A stretch of DNA of 13,818 nt from SZUA-521 sp041738285 (GTDB lineage: Bacteria > Pseudomonadota > Gammaproteobacteria > Pseudomonadales > Azotimanducaceae): NCBI GenBank assembly GCA_041738285.1, contig JBGSQB010000187.1, positions 1 through 13,818 of the forward strand, written 5' to 3'. This document shows positions 5,544-13,179 of the stretch, piece after piece. A program made the position numbers and the translations under genes. Position 1 is the stretch's first letter, and the number at the start of each line of letters is the position of its first letter. Below the pieces are notes generated by a model that saw only the letters and a list, made by a program, of their open reading frames with translations, did not search any database and was not told where the DNA came from.

Positions 5544-7340
5544 ACCCAAGCCCCGCCGCGCCAGGAGTGCATCTCGGCGCTCGAGCAGCGCACTGACCTG
5601 ACGCTTGCTGAGCGCAGGCAGCGCGGCAGCGACGCGCGTCTCATCGAGCGCCTTCAGGCGCGCGGCAAGTGTGGCAGAAACAGTGAATTGGGCCTTGGCC
5701 AGGTAGTCGGGCAAGCGCGCCGACGTTCCAAACGCACCGCCATGACCGCTGAGCAGCAGCATGGGGTCGTTCTTCGTGTAGCTGAACGTGCGTGGATCAC
5801 GCGCCGCAAGTCCGATCAGGGCATCGAATGCGGCCATCAGGTCGTACTGGGCTCGCAGCGGACACCATCCCTGGCCCGCCTCACCGCTAGCCGCGCGCTG
5901 CGCGTGTGTGATCGTCCCTGCTGGCAGCAACTGTGCAACTGGGTGTGAGTCGGCGCCTGCGCGCTCGACCGTCGGTGGGATCAATCGCAGGTCGAGCAGC
6001 CGATCGAGTCGATAGGCGGTGAGTTCACGTTCGCCCTGCCATGGACCTTTGCCGCGTTTTGGCAGCAGCGCCGCATCGACGATCGTGCTGCCACCAACAT
6101 CGAGCTTCACCAGCCGCCTGCCGTCGCCTGAATCCGTGTCCGCCACTGCGGGTGCGCCGCTCATCCTGCGTTCCAACTCGCTGTCGTCGATTGCACCCGG
6201 ACGCGGCCCGACCAGCACAGGATCGTCGAGGGGCACCTGGCGCGGGGTCTCCCCAGCGTAGACCACTTCGGTCTTGCCATCGCGCAGATACACCATCGAA
6301 GCGCGACCGCGATAGACGGCATTCAACATACCCGTATCGGCCAGCACGACCCGACCGCCGAATCGGGAAACCACGCGCCGCTGCACGTTGACCGTATGAC
6401 CGACAACTACGCGCACCGCACCTTGTCGTGCCAGTGCCGCTGTCAGTACGTCGTCCTCGTAGGCGGGGTGGCACAGTGCCTGGCCCCGATACCAGGCAGG
6501 GCCGTCGACATCAAATGCGACGGACTGTTCAGTTCTGGCCAGTGCATCGATCAACGCCTGGTGTTTTTTCTCGGTCAGGCGCCGGGTTGCAAGCGCCACC
6601 CGTTCCGCCATCGGTGTGTCTGGGTCGATGAGTCCCGCGTTCATCGCGGCATGCCAGGCGCGCGCATATGCGCCGACCTCTTCGATCAATCGACGGGACA
6701 ACGCCACCGCAGACGCCTGGGCAAGAATCGGAGGCAAGCCGCCATGCACGAACAGCGTATCGCCGATCTGAAGCACAATGGTCTGGTCGAGCAACCACTT
6801 GCCGTACCGTCCATCCGCTGCAAATGCACTCATGCGCGCAAAATATCCCCGAGGAAACGCCGCATCGAACTGCGCGCGCGCATCGGTCTCGCCATCTGGA
6901 TCGAACCGCCCCACCGCGCGCATCCGCTCGAATGCTTGGGTGCGTTGGGGCTCGGACTCCTCCAGGGCGAATCGTGCATAATCGCCGGCGGAAACGTAGT
7001 CGAGCTCGCCGGTGAGATTCATGATTTCGTGATTGCCGAGCACGACGTGCAGCCGCCCGCCGGCTGCCTGCGCTTCCAACTGCATGTTCATCAGTAATTC
7101 GAGTACTTCGCGCCCGTCGTCGCCGCGATCGACGAGATCGCCGAGACTCACCAACTGCAATGCGCCGGCGTGCCACGTACCCGACGAATCGATGACGTTC
7201 TGTTCCGTCAGCAGTTGGGTCAGCTCACGATATGCGCCATGCACATCGCCGAACGCCGCGATTTCGCCTGCGTGTGCACCTTCTGCGATGAATATCAGCG
7301 CAACCAACAGCGATCGCGCCGCGCGCAGCCGTCCAATCAA
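5505..7340 (-). CDS. Exported PPP-type (Shewanella-like) phosphatase fused to a pseudokinase-like domain
   Basis: This 611-residue protein begins with a signal peptide (about 1-24, RAARSLLVALIFIAEGAHA). The calcineurin-like phosphatase domain (25-365) has every metal motif: GDVHG (31-35), GDLVDRG (67-73), GNHE (102-105), FVHGG (His199) and GHT (314-316). It belongs near the Shewanella-like PPP phosphatases, so it should hydrolyse phosphoesters outside the cytoplasm. Residues about 405-598 form a second domain resembling an atypical kinase fold: KLDVGGSTIVDAALLPK, GERELTAYRLDRLLDLRLIP (437-454), then AFDALIGLAARDPRTFS and LLLSGHGGAFG (528-538). By my alignment with the neighbouring kinase, the catalytic Asp is Ala513, the metal Asn is Thr518 and the DNG/DFG-type Asp is Gly532, so this part looks inactive. 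The TTG start overlaps the kinase stop by 4 bp, suggesting translational coupling. Confidence 0.87.
   Translation of the reverse strand: MIGRLRAARSLLVALIFIAEGAHAGEIAAFGDVHGAYRELTQLLTEQNVIDSSGTWHAGALQLVSLGDLVDRGDDGREVLELLMNMQLEAQAAGGRLHVVLGNHEIMNLTGELDYVSAGDYARFALEESEPQRTQAFERMRAVGRFDPDGETDARAQFDAAFPRGYFARMSAFAADGRYGKWLLDQTIVLQIGDTLFVHGGLPPILAQASAVALSRRLIEEVGAYARAWHAAMNAGLIDPDTPMAERVALATRRLTEKKHQALIDALARTEQSVAFDVDGPAWYRGQALCHPAYEDDVLTAALARQGAVRVVVGHTVNVQRRVVSRFGGRVVLADTGMLNAVYRGRASMVYLRDGKTEVVYAGETPRQVPLDDPVLVGPRPGAIDDSELERRMSGAPAVADTDSGDGRRLVKLDVGGSTIVDAALLPKRGKGPWQGERELTAYRLDRLLDLRLIPPTVERAGADSHPVAQLLPAGTITHAQRAASGEAGQGWCPLRAQYDLMAAFDALIGLAARDPRTFSYTKNDPMLLLSGHGGAFGTSARLPDYLAKAQFTVSATLAARLKALDETRVAAALPALSKRQVSALLERRDALLARRGLGSVDGAHAAANDE
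5547..6128 (-). other. Pseudokinase-like domain (residues 405-598) of the phosphatase
   Basis: Marked separately because it is a domain related to the adjacent kinase protein. Kept features are the glycine-rich strand and putative ATP-lysine region (Lys428), the GERELTAYRLDRLL helix with a candidate alpha-C Glu, and a C-terminal helical tail (LSKRQVSALLERRDALLARRG). Lost are the two catalytic Asp residues and the metal-binding Asn. The alignment was done by eye. Confidence 0.6.
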
Positions 7341-8296
7341 AACGTCTTCACCTTGCCAGAGTCGACGAGGTTCAAGATGCGCCGCATACGCTGCGCAATC
7401 TCCTTGATCTCACGGGTGCTCAATCCGAGTTGGATGAGATCACCCTTGAGGCGAACACCACGCGACGGGTTCACGTTGTCGCCCGGAGACTGGGGCACCA
7501 GACGACGTTCGACCACGCGCCACTGAGCAAGCACTGCGAGTCGCTCGGTCAGCTTCGATTCATCGATGTGCCTGAGTCGTTCGACGACGGCGGCGGGCAA
7601 GCGATCGACGCGCAATTTCCGCCATACCTCGCCGCGATCGCTGCGCTTGGACGCAAAAGCAACGCCATTATCGACCGCGAAGAAGCGCGGTGGACCATCG
7701 CGACTGGTGAGGATGTTGCCGCGATTGGAGTCCATGTGGTTGATCGCAACCGTGAAGACGTTGAGGTTGCCAACCTGCCGCGCGTACTCGACGTCGCTTT
7801 CGAACCGCGTCTGATCGAGTACGTCAGCTGGATTGATGACGTTCGCCAGCCATGCCTGGACGACGCATATGATGTCATCAGCCGTGCGGAAGGTGGGTCC
7901 TGCTTCGGAGTGCGCTGCAAGATCAGACGGCGCCAATGCGTGGACTGCCGTAGGTGGCACCACATAGTCGGCCGGGTCGAGGAACATGAACTGAAGGTGA
8001 TAGGCGGCCAGCTCGTAGCGTGGCTCGTTGTTGAAGCTGCCACCACCACGCTCGGCCGGTCGCAACTTGACCTCGACGACCCGTTGATCGGCGCCGAATT
8101 CGACCTTGGCACGTAGCGTGATGTCGGCGGCGATGCGTGGCCGACTTCGGCTCGCCTCGTGAATCGTGAGGGGATCGGATTCTAGAACGGACTCGAAGGC
8201 TGGTATCGGCAGATCGAGATGCGAGTCGCCCGCGTGAACCGGCAATTCGGCAAGCGCGACTAGAAAGGCAACCAAAGGCCAGCGACACGCCGTCAT
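7337..8296 (-). CDS. Exported FAM20C/PI3K-like atypical kinase (predicted)
   Basis: This 319-residue protein starts with a signal peptide (WPLVAFLVALAELPVHA, cut near residue 22) and no lipobox. The mature part has the order of a small atypical kinase: a strand with VVEVKLRP (candidate ATP lysine, Lys77), an alpha-C-like helix NNEPRYELAAYHLQFMFL (Glu91 or Glu95), NVFTVAINHMDSNRGNIL as catalytic loop (Asp189, Asn194), and FFAVDNGVAF as metal motif (Asp209). FAM20C has the same D-x-x-x-x arrangement and a matching LDNGRGFG. It should phosphorylate a target in the periplasm or outside, but the substrate (protein, lipid or sugar) is unknown. I chose ATG 8296 because GAGGGGGG lies seven bases upstream and the signal peptide then begins at once. 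ATG 8335, touching the preceding stop, would add 13 residues. It overlaps the phosphatase start by 4 bp. Confidence 0.72.
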   Translation of the reverse strand: MTACRWPLVAFLVALAELPVHAGDSHLDLPIPAFESVLESDPLTIHEASRSRPRIAADITLRAKVEFGADQRVVEVKLRPAERGGGSFNNEPRYELAAYHLQFMFLDPADYVVPPTAVHALAPSDLAAHSEAGPTFRTADDIICVVQAWLANVINPADVLDQTRFESDVEYARQVGNLNVFTVAINHMDSNRGNILTSRDGPPRFFAVDNGVAFASKRSDRGEVWRKLRVDRLPAAVVERLRHIDESKLTERLAVLAQWRVVERRLVPQSPGDNVNPSRGVRLKGDLIQLGLSTREIKEIAQRMRRILNLVDSGKVKTF

Positions 8297-8299
8297 CTT

Positions 8300-8307
8300 C
8301 CCCCCTC
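8300..8307 (-). promoter_or_regulatory. Ribosome binding site choosing the kinase start
   Basis: GAGGGGGG on the minus strand, upstream of ATG 8296 with good spacing. It favours the start that places the signal peptide directly at the N-terminus over the ATG at 8335. Confidence 0.65.
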
Positions 8308-8334
8308 GCCCGTTGTGGGCGTCCGCTACGTTCA

Positions 8335-8937
8335 TCAATCGGCGTTGAGCCGCGCTTCTATCAGGATCATCCGATCGTTGCCGAAGTACATGTCATCGCC
8401 GTCGATGAACACCGTCGGCGAGCCGAAACCACCACGCTCGATGAGTGATTCGGTGTTGCGTCGCAGTTTGTCCTTGTACGCCTGCGAAGCGATCTTGTCG
8501 AAGTATTCGCTGCTGTTCATTCCGCACGCCTCGACGATGGGCTTCAATACCGAGTCCTGGGAGATGTCCTGCAGTTCACCCCAGTAGTGGTGAAACACGC
8601 GCCGCGCATAGGGCACCAATACGTCCTGCTCGATGGCAACGAACGCGCCGCGCATCGCCTTGACGCTGTTGACCGGAAACACCGGCGGCTGACCGATCTT
8701 AACGCCGGTGTACGCCGCCCAATCGCGCAGGTCCTTCTGATAGTAGCGTGCCTTCGCCGGCACGGGATTGGCGCGGTTCTGGTACACGCTCGGATTGACC
8801 GAGTTGAAGATGCCCCCCACCAGAATCGGACACCAGGAGAGCTGCACATCCTCACGCGCCGCGATGGGTTGCACGGCTTCGAAGGCGAGATAGGTCCATG
8901 GGCTCGAACAATCGAAGAAGAATTCCAGTTGATGCAC
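8335..8937 (-). CDS. DsbA-fold 2-hydroxychromene-2-carboxylate isomerase-like protein
   Basis: This 200-residue protein has the length and ends of the NahD/GST-kappa group of the DsbA superfamily. LEFFFDCSSPWTYLAFEAV (4-22) holds the glutathione-activating serine (Ser11 or Ser12) in place of a CxxC. VNSVKAMRGAFVAIEQD is the family's conserved helix. RGGFGSPTVFIDGDDMYFGNDRM (168-190) has the cis-proline loop (Pro174) and the usual FFGxDRL-like end. Known members isomerise 2-hydroxychromene-2-carboxylate in naphthalene breakdown using glutathione; many relatives have unknown substrates. There is no signal peptide. The start is GTG 8937 with an AGG six bases upstream. It is divergent from the flavin monooxygenase gene, with 98 bases between, and leads into the exported kinase gene, whose role seems unrelated. 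Confidence 0.88.
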   Translation of the reverse strand: MHQLEFFFDCSSPWTYLAFEAVQPIAAREDVQLSWCPILVGGIFNSVNPSVYQNRANPVPAKARYYQKDLRDWAAYTGVKIGQPPVFPVNSVKAMRGAFVAIEQDVLVPYARRVFHHYWGELQDISQDSVLKPIVEACGMNSSEYFDKIASQAYKDKLRRNTESLIERGGFGSPTVFIDGDDMYFGNDRMILIEARLNAD

Positions 8938-8978
8938 GTTGGGCCTGCCAGTGCTGCTCGAACGCGGAGCTTAATCGG

Positions 8979-9006
8979 TTGACAGCGGGTGATAAAGCGG
9001 TTGAAT
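8979..9006 (+). promoter_or_regulatory. Sigma-70-like promoter of the monooxygenase operon
   Basis: A perfect -35 box TTGACA (8979-8984), a 16-base spacer and TTGAAT (9001-9006, four of six consensus bases). Transcription would start near 9013, leaving a leader of about 23 bases that contains the GGGAAGGGGA site (9019-9028). Confidence 0.5.
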
Positions 9007-9035
9007 TACACGCACAACGGGAAGGGGACGAGACG

Positions 9036-10274
9036 ATGAAGTTCACCTGGTTCAACCTGATGCCGTGGCCGCACCTGCCGGACGATTTTCGGCACAAGTA
9101 TCGTTCGGTCTGGGTCGATATCCCCTCCTCGCTCTACGATCCGGTCAAGGGTCACGAGCTCTACAACACCTACCTCGACGAACTCGAGTACGCCGAGTCA
9201 CTGGGCTACGACGGCATTGGTGTCAACGAACACCACGCCAATGCCTACGGCCTGATGCCATCACCGAATATCATGGCCGCGGCACTTGCGCGGCGCACGT
9301 CGAAGTCGGCACTCGTCGTGCTCGGCAATTCCATCGCGTTGTACAACCCCCCGATTCGCGTTGCCGAAGAGTTCGCGATGCTGGACGTCATTTCCGGGGG
9401 CCGGCTACTCGCGGGCTTTCCCGTGGGAACGTCCATGGATACGAATTACTGCTACGGTGACATACCAGCGCTGACACGAGAGCGCTATCAGGAAGCCCAC
9501 GAGCTCATCAAGAAGGCATGGAGCGAATCCGAACCTTTCGCGTTCAATGGCCGCTACACCAAACTGCGCTACGCCAATTGCTGGCCCAAGCCGATCCAGT
9601 CACCGCCACCCATCTTCATTCCCGGTGGCGGTTCGCTCGAGACCTACGACTTCTGCCTCGACCACGACTATGTCTATTGCTATCTGAGCTTTTCCGGATT
9701 CAAACGCGCGCAGCAGCTGATGGATGGTTACTGGCAACGGGTCGATGATCGCGGCAAGGATCGCTCGCCCTATCGCGCGGGCTTTGCGCAGACCATCGTC
9801 GTGGCCGAGTCCGATGCGGAAGCTGAGCGTGACTACCGAGAGCATATCGATTACTTCTACAATCGCTGCCTGCATGTCTACCCGGGCTTTGCCGATGCCC
9901 CAGGTTACCGCACCATCAAGACACTGAAGGCCAATGTCACGTCTCAGATGACTCGAAAGGCGGTAGGTGATGTTTCTGCCATGAGCTGGGATCAGCTGGT
10001 CCACGATGGCTACGTCATAGCCGGTAGTCCCGACACCGTCGTCGGTCAAATGAAAGAGCTCATTCACACCCTTCGTGTGGGCAACATTTTCTGCCTGATC
10101 CATGTTGGTAACATGCCGAAGGAGAAGTGCATGCGTTCCACACGGCTGTTCGCCGAGGAAGTGATGCCCCGGCTGCGCAACGAGTGGCCCGACCACGCTG
10201 AAGACGATCGCTTCTGGATACATCCACTGGCGACCCACGCTGCACGTCCCTCCGCCTCCGCGGTGGCGGGTTGA
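9036..10274 (+). CDS. LLM-class flavin-dependent monooxygenase (luciferase-like)
   Basis: This 412-residue protein is of the bacterial luciferase-like superfamily. Typical parts are LEYAESLGYDGIGVNEHHANAYG (50-72) with the N-E-H-H active-site strand; LVVLGNSIALYNPPIRVAEEFAMLD (93-117); the ISGGRLLAGFPVGTS phosphate-binding region (119-133); and PPPIFIPGGGSLET, followed by the late barrel segment AGSPDTVVGQM. Members use FMN from a separate reductase, or F420, to oxidise aliphatic, terpenoid or cyclic substrates; some act as type II Baeyer-Villiger enzymes. No reductase gene is in the window. The ATG at 9036 is chosen because GGGAAGGGGA lies seven bases upstream; the frame is open to 8898 but those residues are not family-like. 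The next gene begins two bases after its stop, indicating coupled expression with a hydrolase. Confidence 0.9.
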   Translation: MKFTWFNLMPWPHLPDDFRHKYRSVWVDIPSSLYDPVKGHELYNTYLDELEYAESLGYDGIGVNEHHANAYGLMPSPNIMAAALARRTSKSALVVLGNSIALYNPPIRVAEEFAMLDVISGGRLLAGFPVGTSMDTNYCYGDIPALTRERYQEAHELIKKAWSESEPFAFNGRYTKLRYANCWPKPIQSPPPIFIPGGGSLETYDFCLDHDYVYCYLSFSGFKRAQQLMDGYWQRVDDRGKDRSPYRAGFAQTIVVAESDAEAERDYREHIDYFYNRCLHVYPGFADAPGYRTIKTLKANVTSQMTRKAVGDVSAMSWDQLVHDGYVIAGSPDTVVGQMKELIHTLRVGNIFCLIHVGNMPKEKCMRSTRLFAEEVMPRLRNEWPDHAEDDRFWIHPLATHAARPSASAVAG

Positions 10275-10276
10275 GC

Positions 10277-11059
10277 ATGCAGTCACGCCTCATGGAAGTC
10301 GCCGGCCGCTTCAAGATCCGCGTCTACGAAGGCGGTACGGGACCGCAGCTGCTGTATCTGCATGGCGCGGGGGGTGTGTTCGAAAACGATCCCCTGCTCG
10401 CGCGCCTGTCCGAGTACTACCGTGTATCGGCGCCGCTACTACCGGGGTTCGAGGACTCCGAGGGCAGCGAGCACTTGCGCACGATGCTCGACTTCACGCT
10501 CTTCGGCTACGACTGCTGGCAGACGCTCGGTCTCGAACGCCCGATCGTCGTCGGCCACTCGATGGGCGGCATGATCGCGGCGGAGATGGCGGCCATCTCC
10601 AACACCAGCATCGATCGGCTGGTACTGATCGCCGCGGCCGGGCTTTGGATGGATGAGCTGCCGGTTGCCGATCTGTTTGCGACGCTCCCCTATGAACTGC
10701 CTGAACTGCTGTTTCATGATCCGACCCGGCACGCAGCGCTGCTGTCATCGGGTGGCGATCTCGACGACCCGGAATTTCTCACGCAGTTTCTCGTCACCAA
10801 CGCGCGTCGAATGGGCACCGCGGGCAAGATACTGTTTCCAATCCCGGATCGAGGGCTCGCGGAACGCCTGTACCGGATCACTGCACGCACTCACATTCTC
10901 TGGGGCAGCCACGATCGTCTGATACCGCCTGCATACGGCGAACGGTTCGCTACCGGAATCCCCAACGCGACACTCGAAGTCATTGCCGACACCGGTCACA
11001 TGTTGCCGTACGAGAACACCGACGCGGTCATCCAGGCGCTTCGGCGACCACTCAACTGA
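10277..11059 (+). CDS. Alpha/beta hydrolase
   Basis: This 260-residue protein has a full hydrolase triad: LLYLHGAGG (oxyanion region), VVGHSMGG with nucleophile Ser95, WGSHDRLIPP with Asp213, and ADTGHMLPYE with His241. Cap residues lie between (about 118-180). It starts two bases after the monooxygenase stop, so translation is probably coupled. The pair resembles catabolic couples in which a monooxygenase makes an ester or lactone and a hydrolase opens it; that is inference. ATG 10277 is used; TTG 10271 overlaps the previous stop and would add two residues. Substrate unknown. Seventeen bases separate it from the sirtuin gene. Confidence 0.9.
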   Translation: MQSRLMEVAGRFKIRVYEGGTGPQLLYLHGAGGVFENDPLLARLSEYYRVSAPLLPGFEDSEGSEHLRTMLDFTLFGYDCWQTLGLERPIVVGHSMGGMIAAEMAAISNTSIDRLVLIAAAGLWMDELPVADLFATLPYELPELLFHDPTRHAALLSSGGDLDDPEFLTQFLVTNARRMGTAGKILFPIPDRGLAERLYRITARTHILWGSHDRLIPPAYGERFATGIPNATLEVIADTGHMLPYENTDAVIQALRRPLN

Positions 11060-11076
11060 AGAAGACACAACCGGAG

Positions 11077-11826
11077 ATGGATCCACTCGATCGGTTGCGG
11101 ACGATGCTCGATGCAGCCCGGCGCATCGTCGTGTTCACCGGCGCAGGCATTAGCACAGAATCCGGAATTCCCGATTTCCGCAGTCCGGGGACGGGCCTGT
11201 GGACCAAAATCAAGCCGATTCAGTTTCAGGATTTCGTGGCCTCGGAGGCCGTCCGCCAGGAATCCTGGCGCCGGCGCTTCTCCGGCGAGCGGCTGATGGA
11301 GAATGCGAAACCCAACAAGGGTCACGAAGCGGTCGCAAAGCTCGTTGCCGACGGCAAGTGCACGGCGGTGATCACGCAGAACGTCGACAACCTGCATCAG
11401 GACTCCGGCATACCGGAATCTCAGATCGTCGAACTGCACGGTAATGCGAGCTTCGCCACGTGCCTGACGTGCCACACGCGCTATGAGCTGGCCGACCTCG
11501 AAGAGCAGTTCAAGGCGACCCAGCGTGTGGCGCCCTGCGGACGCTGCGGCGGTATCATCAAGGGCGCGACCATCTCATTCGGCCAGTCCATGCCCGAGCG
11601 GGAAATGGAGCGGGCGCGCCAACACACGCTCGCGTGCGATCTATTCATGGTGGTCGGCTCATCGCTCTCGGTGTATCCGGCGGCAGGTTTTCCCGAGTAC
11701 GCCAAACAGCGTGGCGCTCGCCTCGTCATCGTCAACCGCGAGGAGACCCCACTCGACCCCATTGCCGATCTCGTCTTGCACCGGGAGATTGGCCCTTCTC
11801 TGTCCTACGTGGTCGGCATCAACTGA
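11077..11826 (+). CDS. Sir2-family NAD-dependent protein deacylase
   Basis: This 249-residue protein has all sirtuin motifs: TGAGISTESGIPDFRS (21-36) for NAD+, TQNVDNLH (100-107), catalytic His121 in ELHGN, a Zn ribbon with Cys129-x2-Cys132 and Cys154-x2-Cys157, FGQSMP (168-173), VVGSSLSVYPAA (192-203) and VIVN (217-220). It removes acetyl or other acyl groups from lysines, using NAD+ and giving nicotinamide and O-acyl-ADP-ribose. Which acyl group is unknown. The ATG at 11077 directly follows GGAG, too close to be ideal as a ribosome binding site; the GAAGAAGA further up may serve. It is the third gene of the monooxygenase-hydrolase operon; one job could be to reverse lysine acylation of acyl-CoA-handling enzymes. 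Its end overlaps the convergent VWA gene by 8 bp. Confidence 0.95.
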   Translation: MDPLDRLRTMLDAARRIVVFTGAGISTESGIPDFRSPGTGLWTKIKPIQFQDFVASEAVRQESWRRRFSGERLMENAKPNKGHEAVAKLVADGKCTAVITQNVDNLHQDSGIPESQIVELHGNASFATCLTCHTRYELADLEEQFKATQRVAPCGRCGGIIKGATISFGQSMPEREMERARQHTLACDLFMVVGSSLSVYPAAGFPEYAKQRGARLVIVNREETPLDPIADLVLHREIGPSLSYVVGIN

Positions 11827-13171
11827 AGGTCGCGACCAGGCTGTCAGCGATCCGCCGCAGATCGCGCAGCGAACTCAGCCGAAAGACACGCGTGCAATAC
11901 GGGGCGAAGCGCGGCATTTCGCAATCGCCCTCTCGCCACTGTGCGGCGTCCTCCGGATTCAACCAGAACAGGCGTCCCGCGCGATGGGCGGTGGCGCGGA
12001 AGTCATCGACTCCCGGATCGAAGAAATTGTTGCGCGCATCTCCAAGCACGATGACCGTCGAGCGGTGATCGACCGTGCCGGCGGTCAGGCTACTGAAGTC
12101 ACGCCACGCCCTGCCGTAGTCAGTCGTGCCCTTGCCCCAATCGAACAGCGTCGTCTCGATCGCAACGTCCATTGGCTTGTCGCGACATAGGCTGGTGATT
12201 TCTCCGAGCCGGTTTGAAAACGCGAAGGTACGCACATTGGGTAGTACGTCGGCCAGTTCGTAGATGAGCAGGAGCAGGAATCGTGCAATGGGCGCAACCG
12301 AGCCGCTGACATCGCAGAGCACAAATACGGTCGCCTCCTCGCGGCGCTTGTGCCGCCAACGCAGGTCGAACAGCGCTTCTCCGTATGAAACGTTGCGCCG
12401 CAGCGTGCGCTTGATGTCGAGCGCGCCGCGGCGACTACGGCGCTGCTTTCTGCGCCCGCGGCGGAGTCTCGCCGCCAGACGTTGGATGGACTCTTTGACG
12501 GCCTGATGGTAGTGGGGAGGAATCTGATTGAGATTGCCCTCGAGAGCGGCCGCGATGAGTGCACGCCGGCCCGACGCATCGACACGTAGCGTGTATTGCA
12601 GATCGACGTAGCTGCGAATCTCATCGACCAGATAGCTGCGCGCGTATCGCAATGCGGCTTGATCGTCGCCGGACAGCGATCGCGGCGGCGCGCGAACGGC
12701 ACCGTCGATCTGGGACAACCCCAATGCGTCGCCAAGACGCGCCGCGACCGTTGCCTTGTCGCGCAACGTGGTCATCGTCGCGATGCCGGCACTGGTTGCG
12801 TTCGCTTCGACGCGTGCGGCGAGTGCCGTTCGATTTCCGTCGAGCACGTCGCGGACGACGTTTCGTGCGACTGTGTCGAGACTCGAATCGATCAGTGCGT
12901 CGATCGCCGCGCGGTCGGCGCGGCGAAGCAGGGATTGCTTGGCAGCGCGGCCGAAGGCCAGTTGGTGGAAGAACCGCTCGAAGCAGTCGTCAAAGCGCAG
13001 CTTGTCGGCCCTGGTCTTGGCCAGTGCCAGCGAAAGCGAATCGCGCAGGAGTACCGGGTTGGCCACGCCGACGCGATTGGCGATCGCCAGACCGTCGAGT
13101 GTTTCCGCTGGCGATACGCGAATATCCGCGCTGCGCAGTGCCGCTATGAACCGAAGCAGAGTGACTTCCAT
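11819..13171 (-). CDS. CoxE-type VWA domain protein
   Basis: This 450-residue protein has a helical N-terminal part starting VTLLRFIAALRSADIRVSPAETLDGL, as in CoxE-like proteins. A strongly basic stretch (235-259, RRGRRKQRRSRRGALDIKR) precedes a VWA domain (about 280-450) with a complete MIDAS: DVSGS (Asp287, Ser289, Ser291), Thr350 in GTTDYG, and Asp378 in LGDARNN. CoxE-type proteins act with a MoxR-type AAA+ ATPase (CoxD) in assembling metalloenzymes such as CO dehydrogenase. No AAA+ gene is seen in this window, so the partner and target are unknown. ATG 13171 has no Shine-Dalgarno site but an exact TATAAT lies eight bases upstream, suggesting a leaderless mRNA. The gene ends within the sirtuin gene and is divergent from the thioesterase gene. 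Confidence 0.9.
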   Translation of the reverse strand: MEVTLLRFIAALRSADIRVSPAETLDGLAIANRVGVANPVLLRDSLSLALAKTRADKLRFDDCFERFFHQLAFGRAAKQSLLRRADRAAIDALIDSSLDTVARNVVRDVLDGNRTALAARVEANATSAGIATMTTLRDKATVAARLGDALGLSQIDGAVRAPPRSLSGDDQAALRYARSYLVDEIRSYVDLQYTLRVDASGRRALIAAALEGNLNQIPPHYHQAVKESIQRLAARLRRGRRKQRRSRRGALDIKRTLRRNVSYGEALFDLRWRHKRREEATVFVLCDVSGSVAPIARFLLLLIYELADVLPNVRTFAFSNRLGEITSLCRDKPMDVAIETTLFDWGKGTTDYGRAWRDFSSLTAGTVDHRSTVIVLGDARNNFFDPGVDDFRATAHRAGRLFWLNPEDAAQWREGDCEMPRFAPYCTRVFRLSSLRDLRRIADSLVATFS

Positions 13172-13179
13172 TGGTACTG

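Noticed and set aside
6396..7097. Plus-strand open frame of 233 codons opposite the phosphatase
   Set aside because: The phosphatase metal motifs are on the other strand; this frame has no recognisable domain.
7430..8116. Plus-strand open frame of 228 codons opposite the kinase gene
   Set aside because: Considered because the kinase assignment itself is novel, but the kinase frame has a signal peptide, ribosome binding site and catalytic motifs, and this one has none.
8898..9035. N-terminal extension of the flavin monooxygenase
   Set aside because: The frame is open, but it crosses the promoter and the start of the divergent gene, and family members begin at the MKFTWF-like sequence at 9036.
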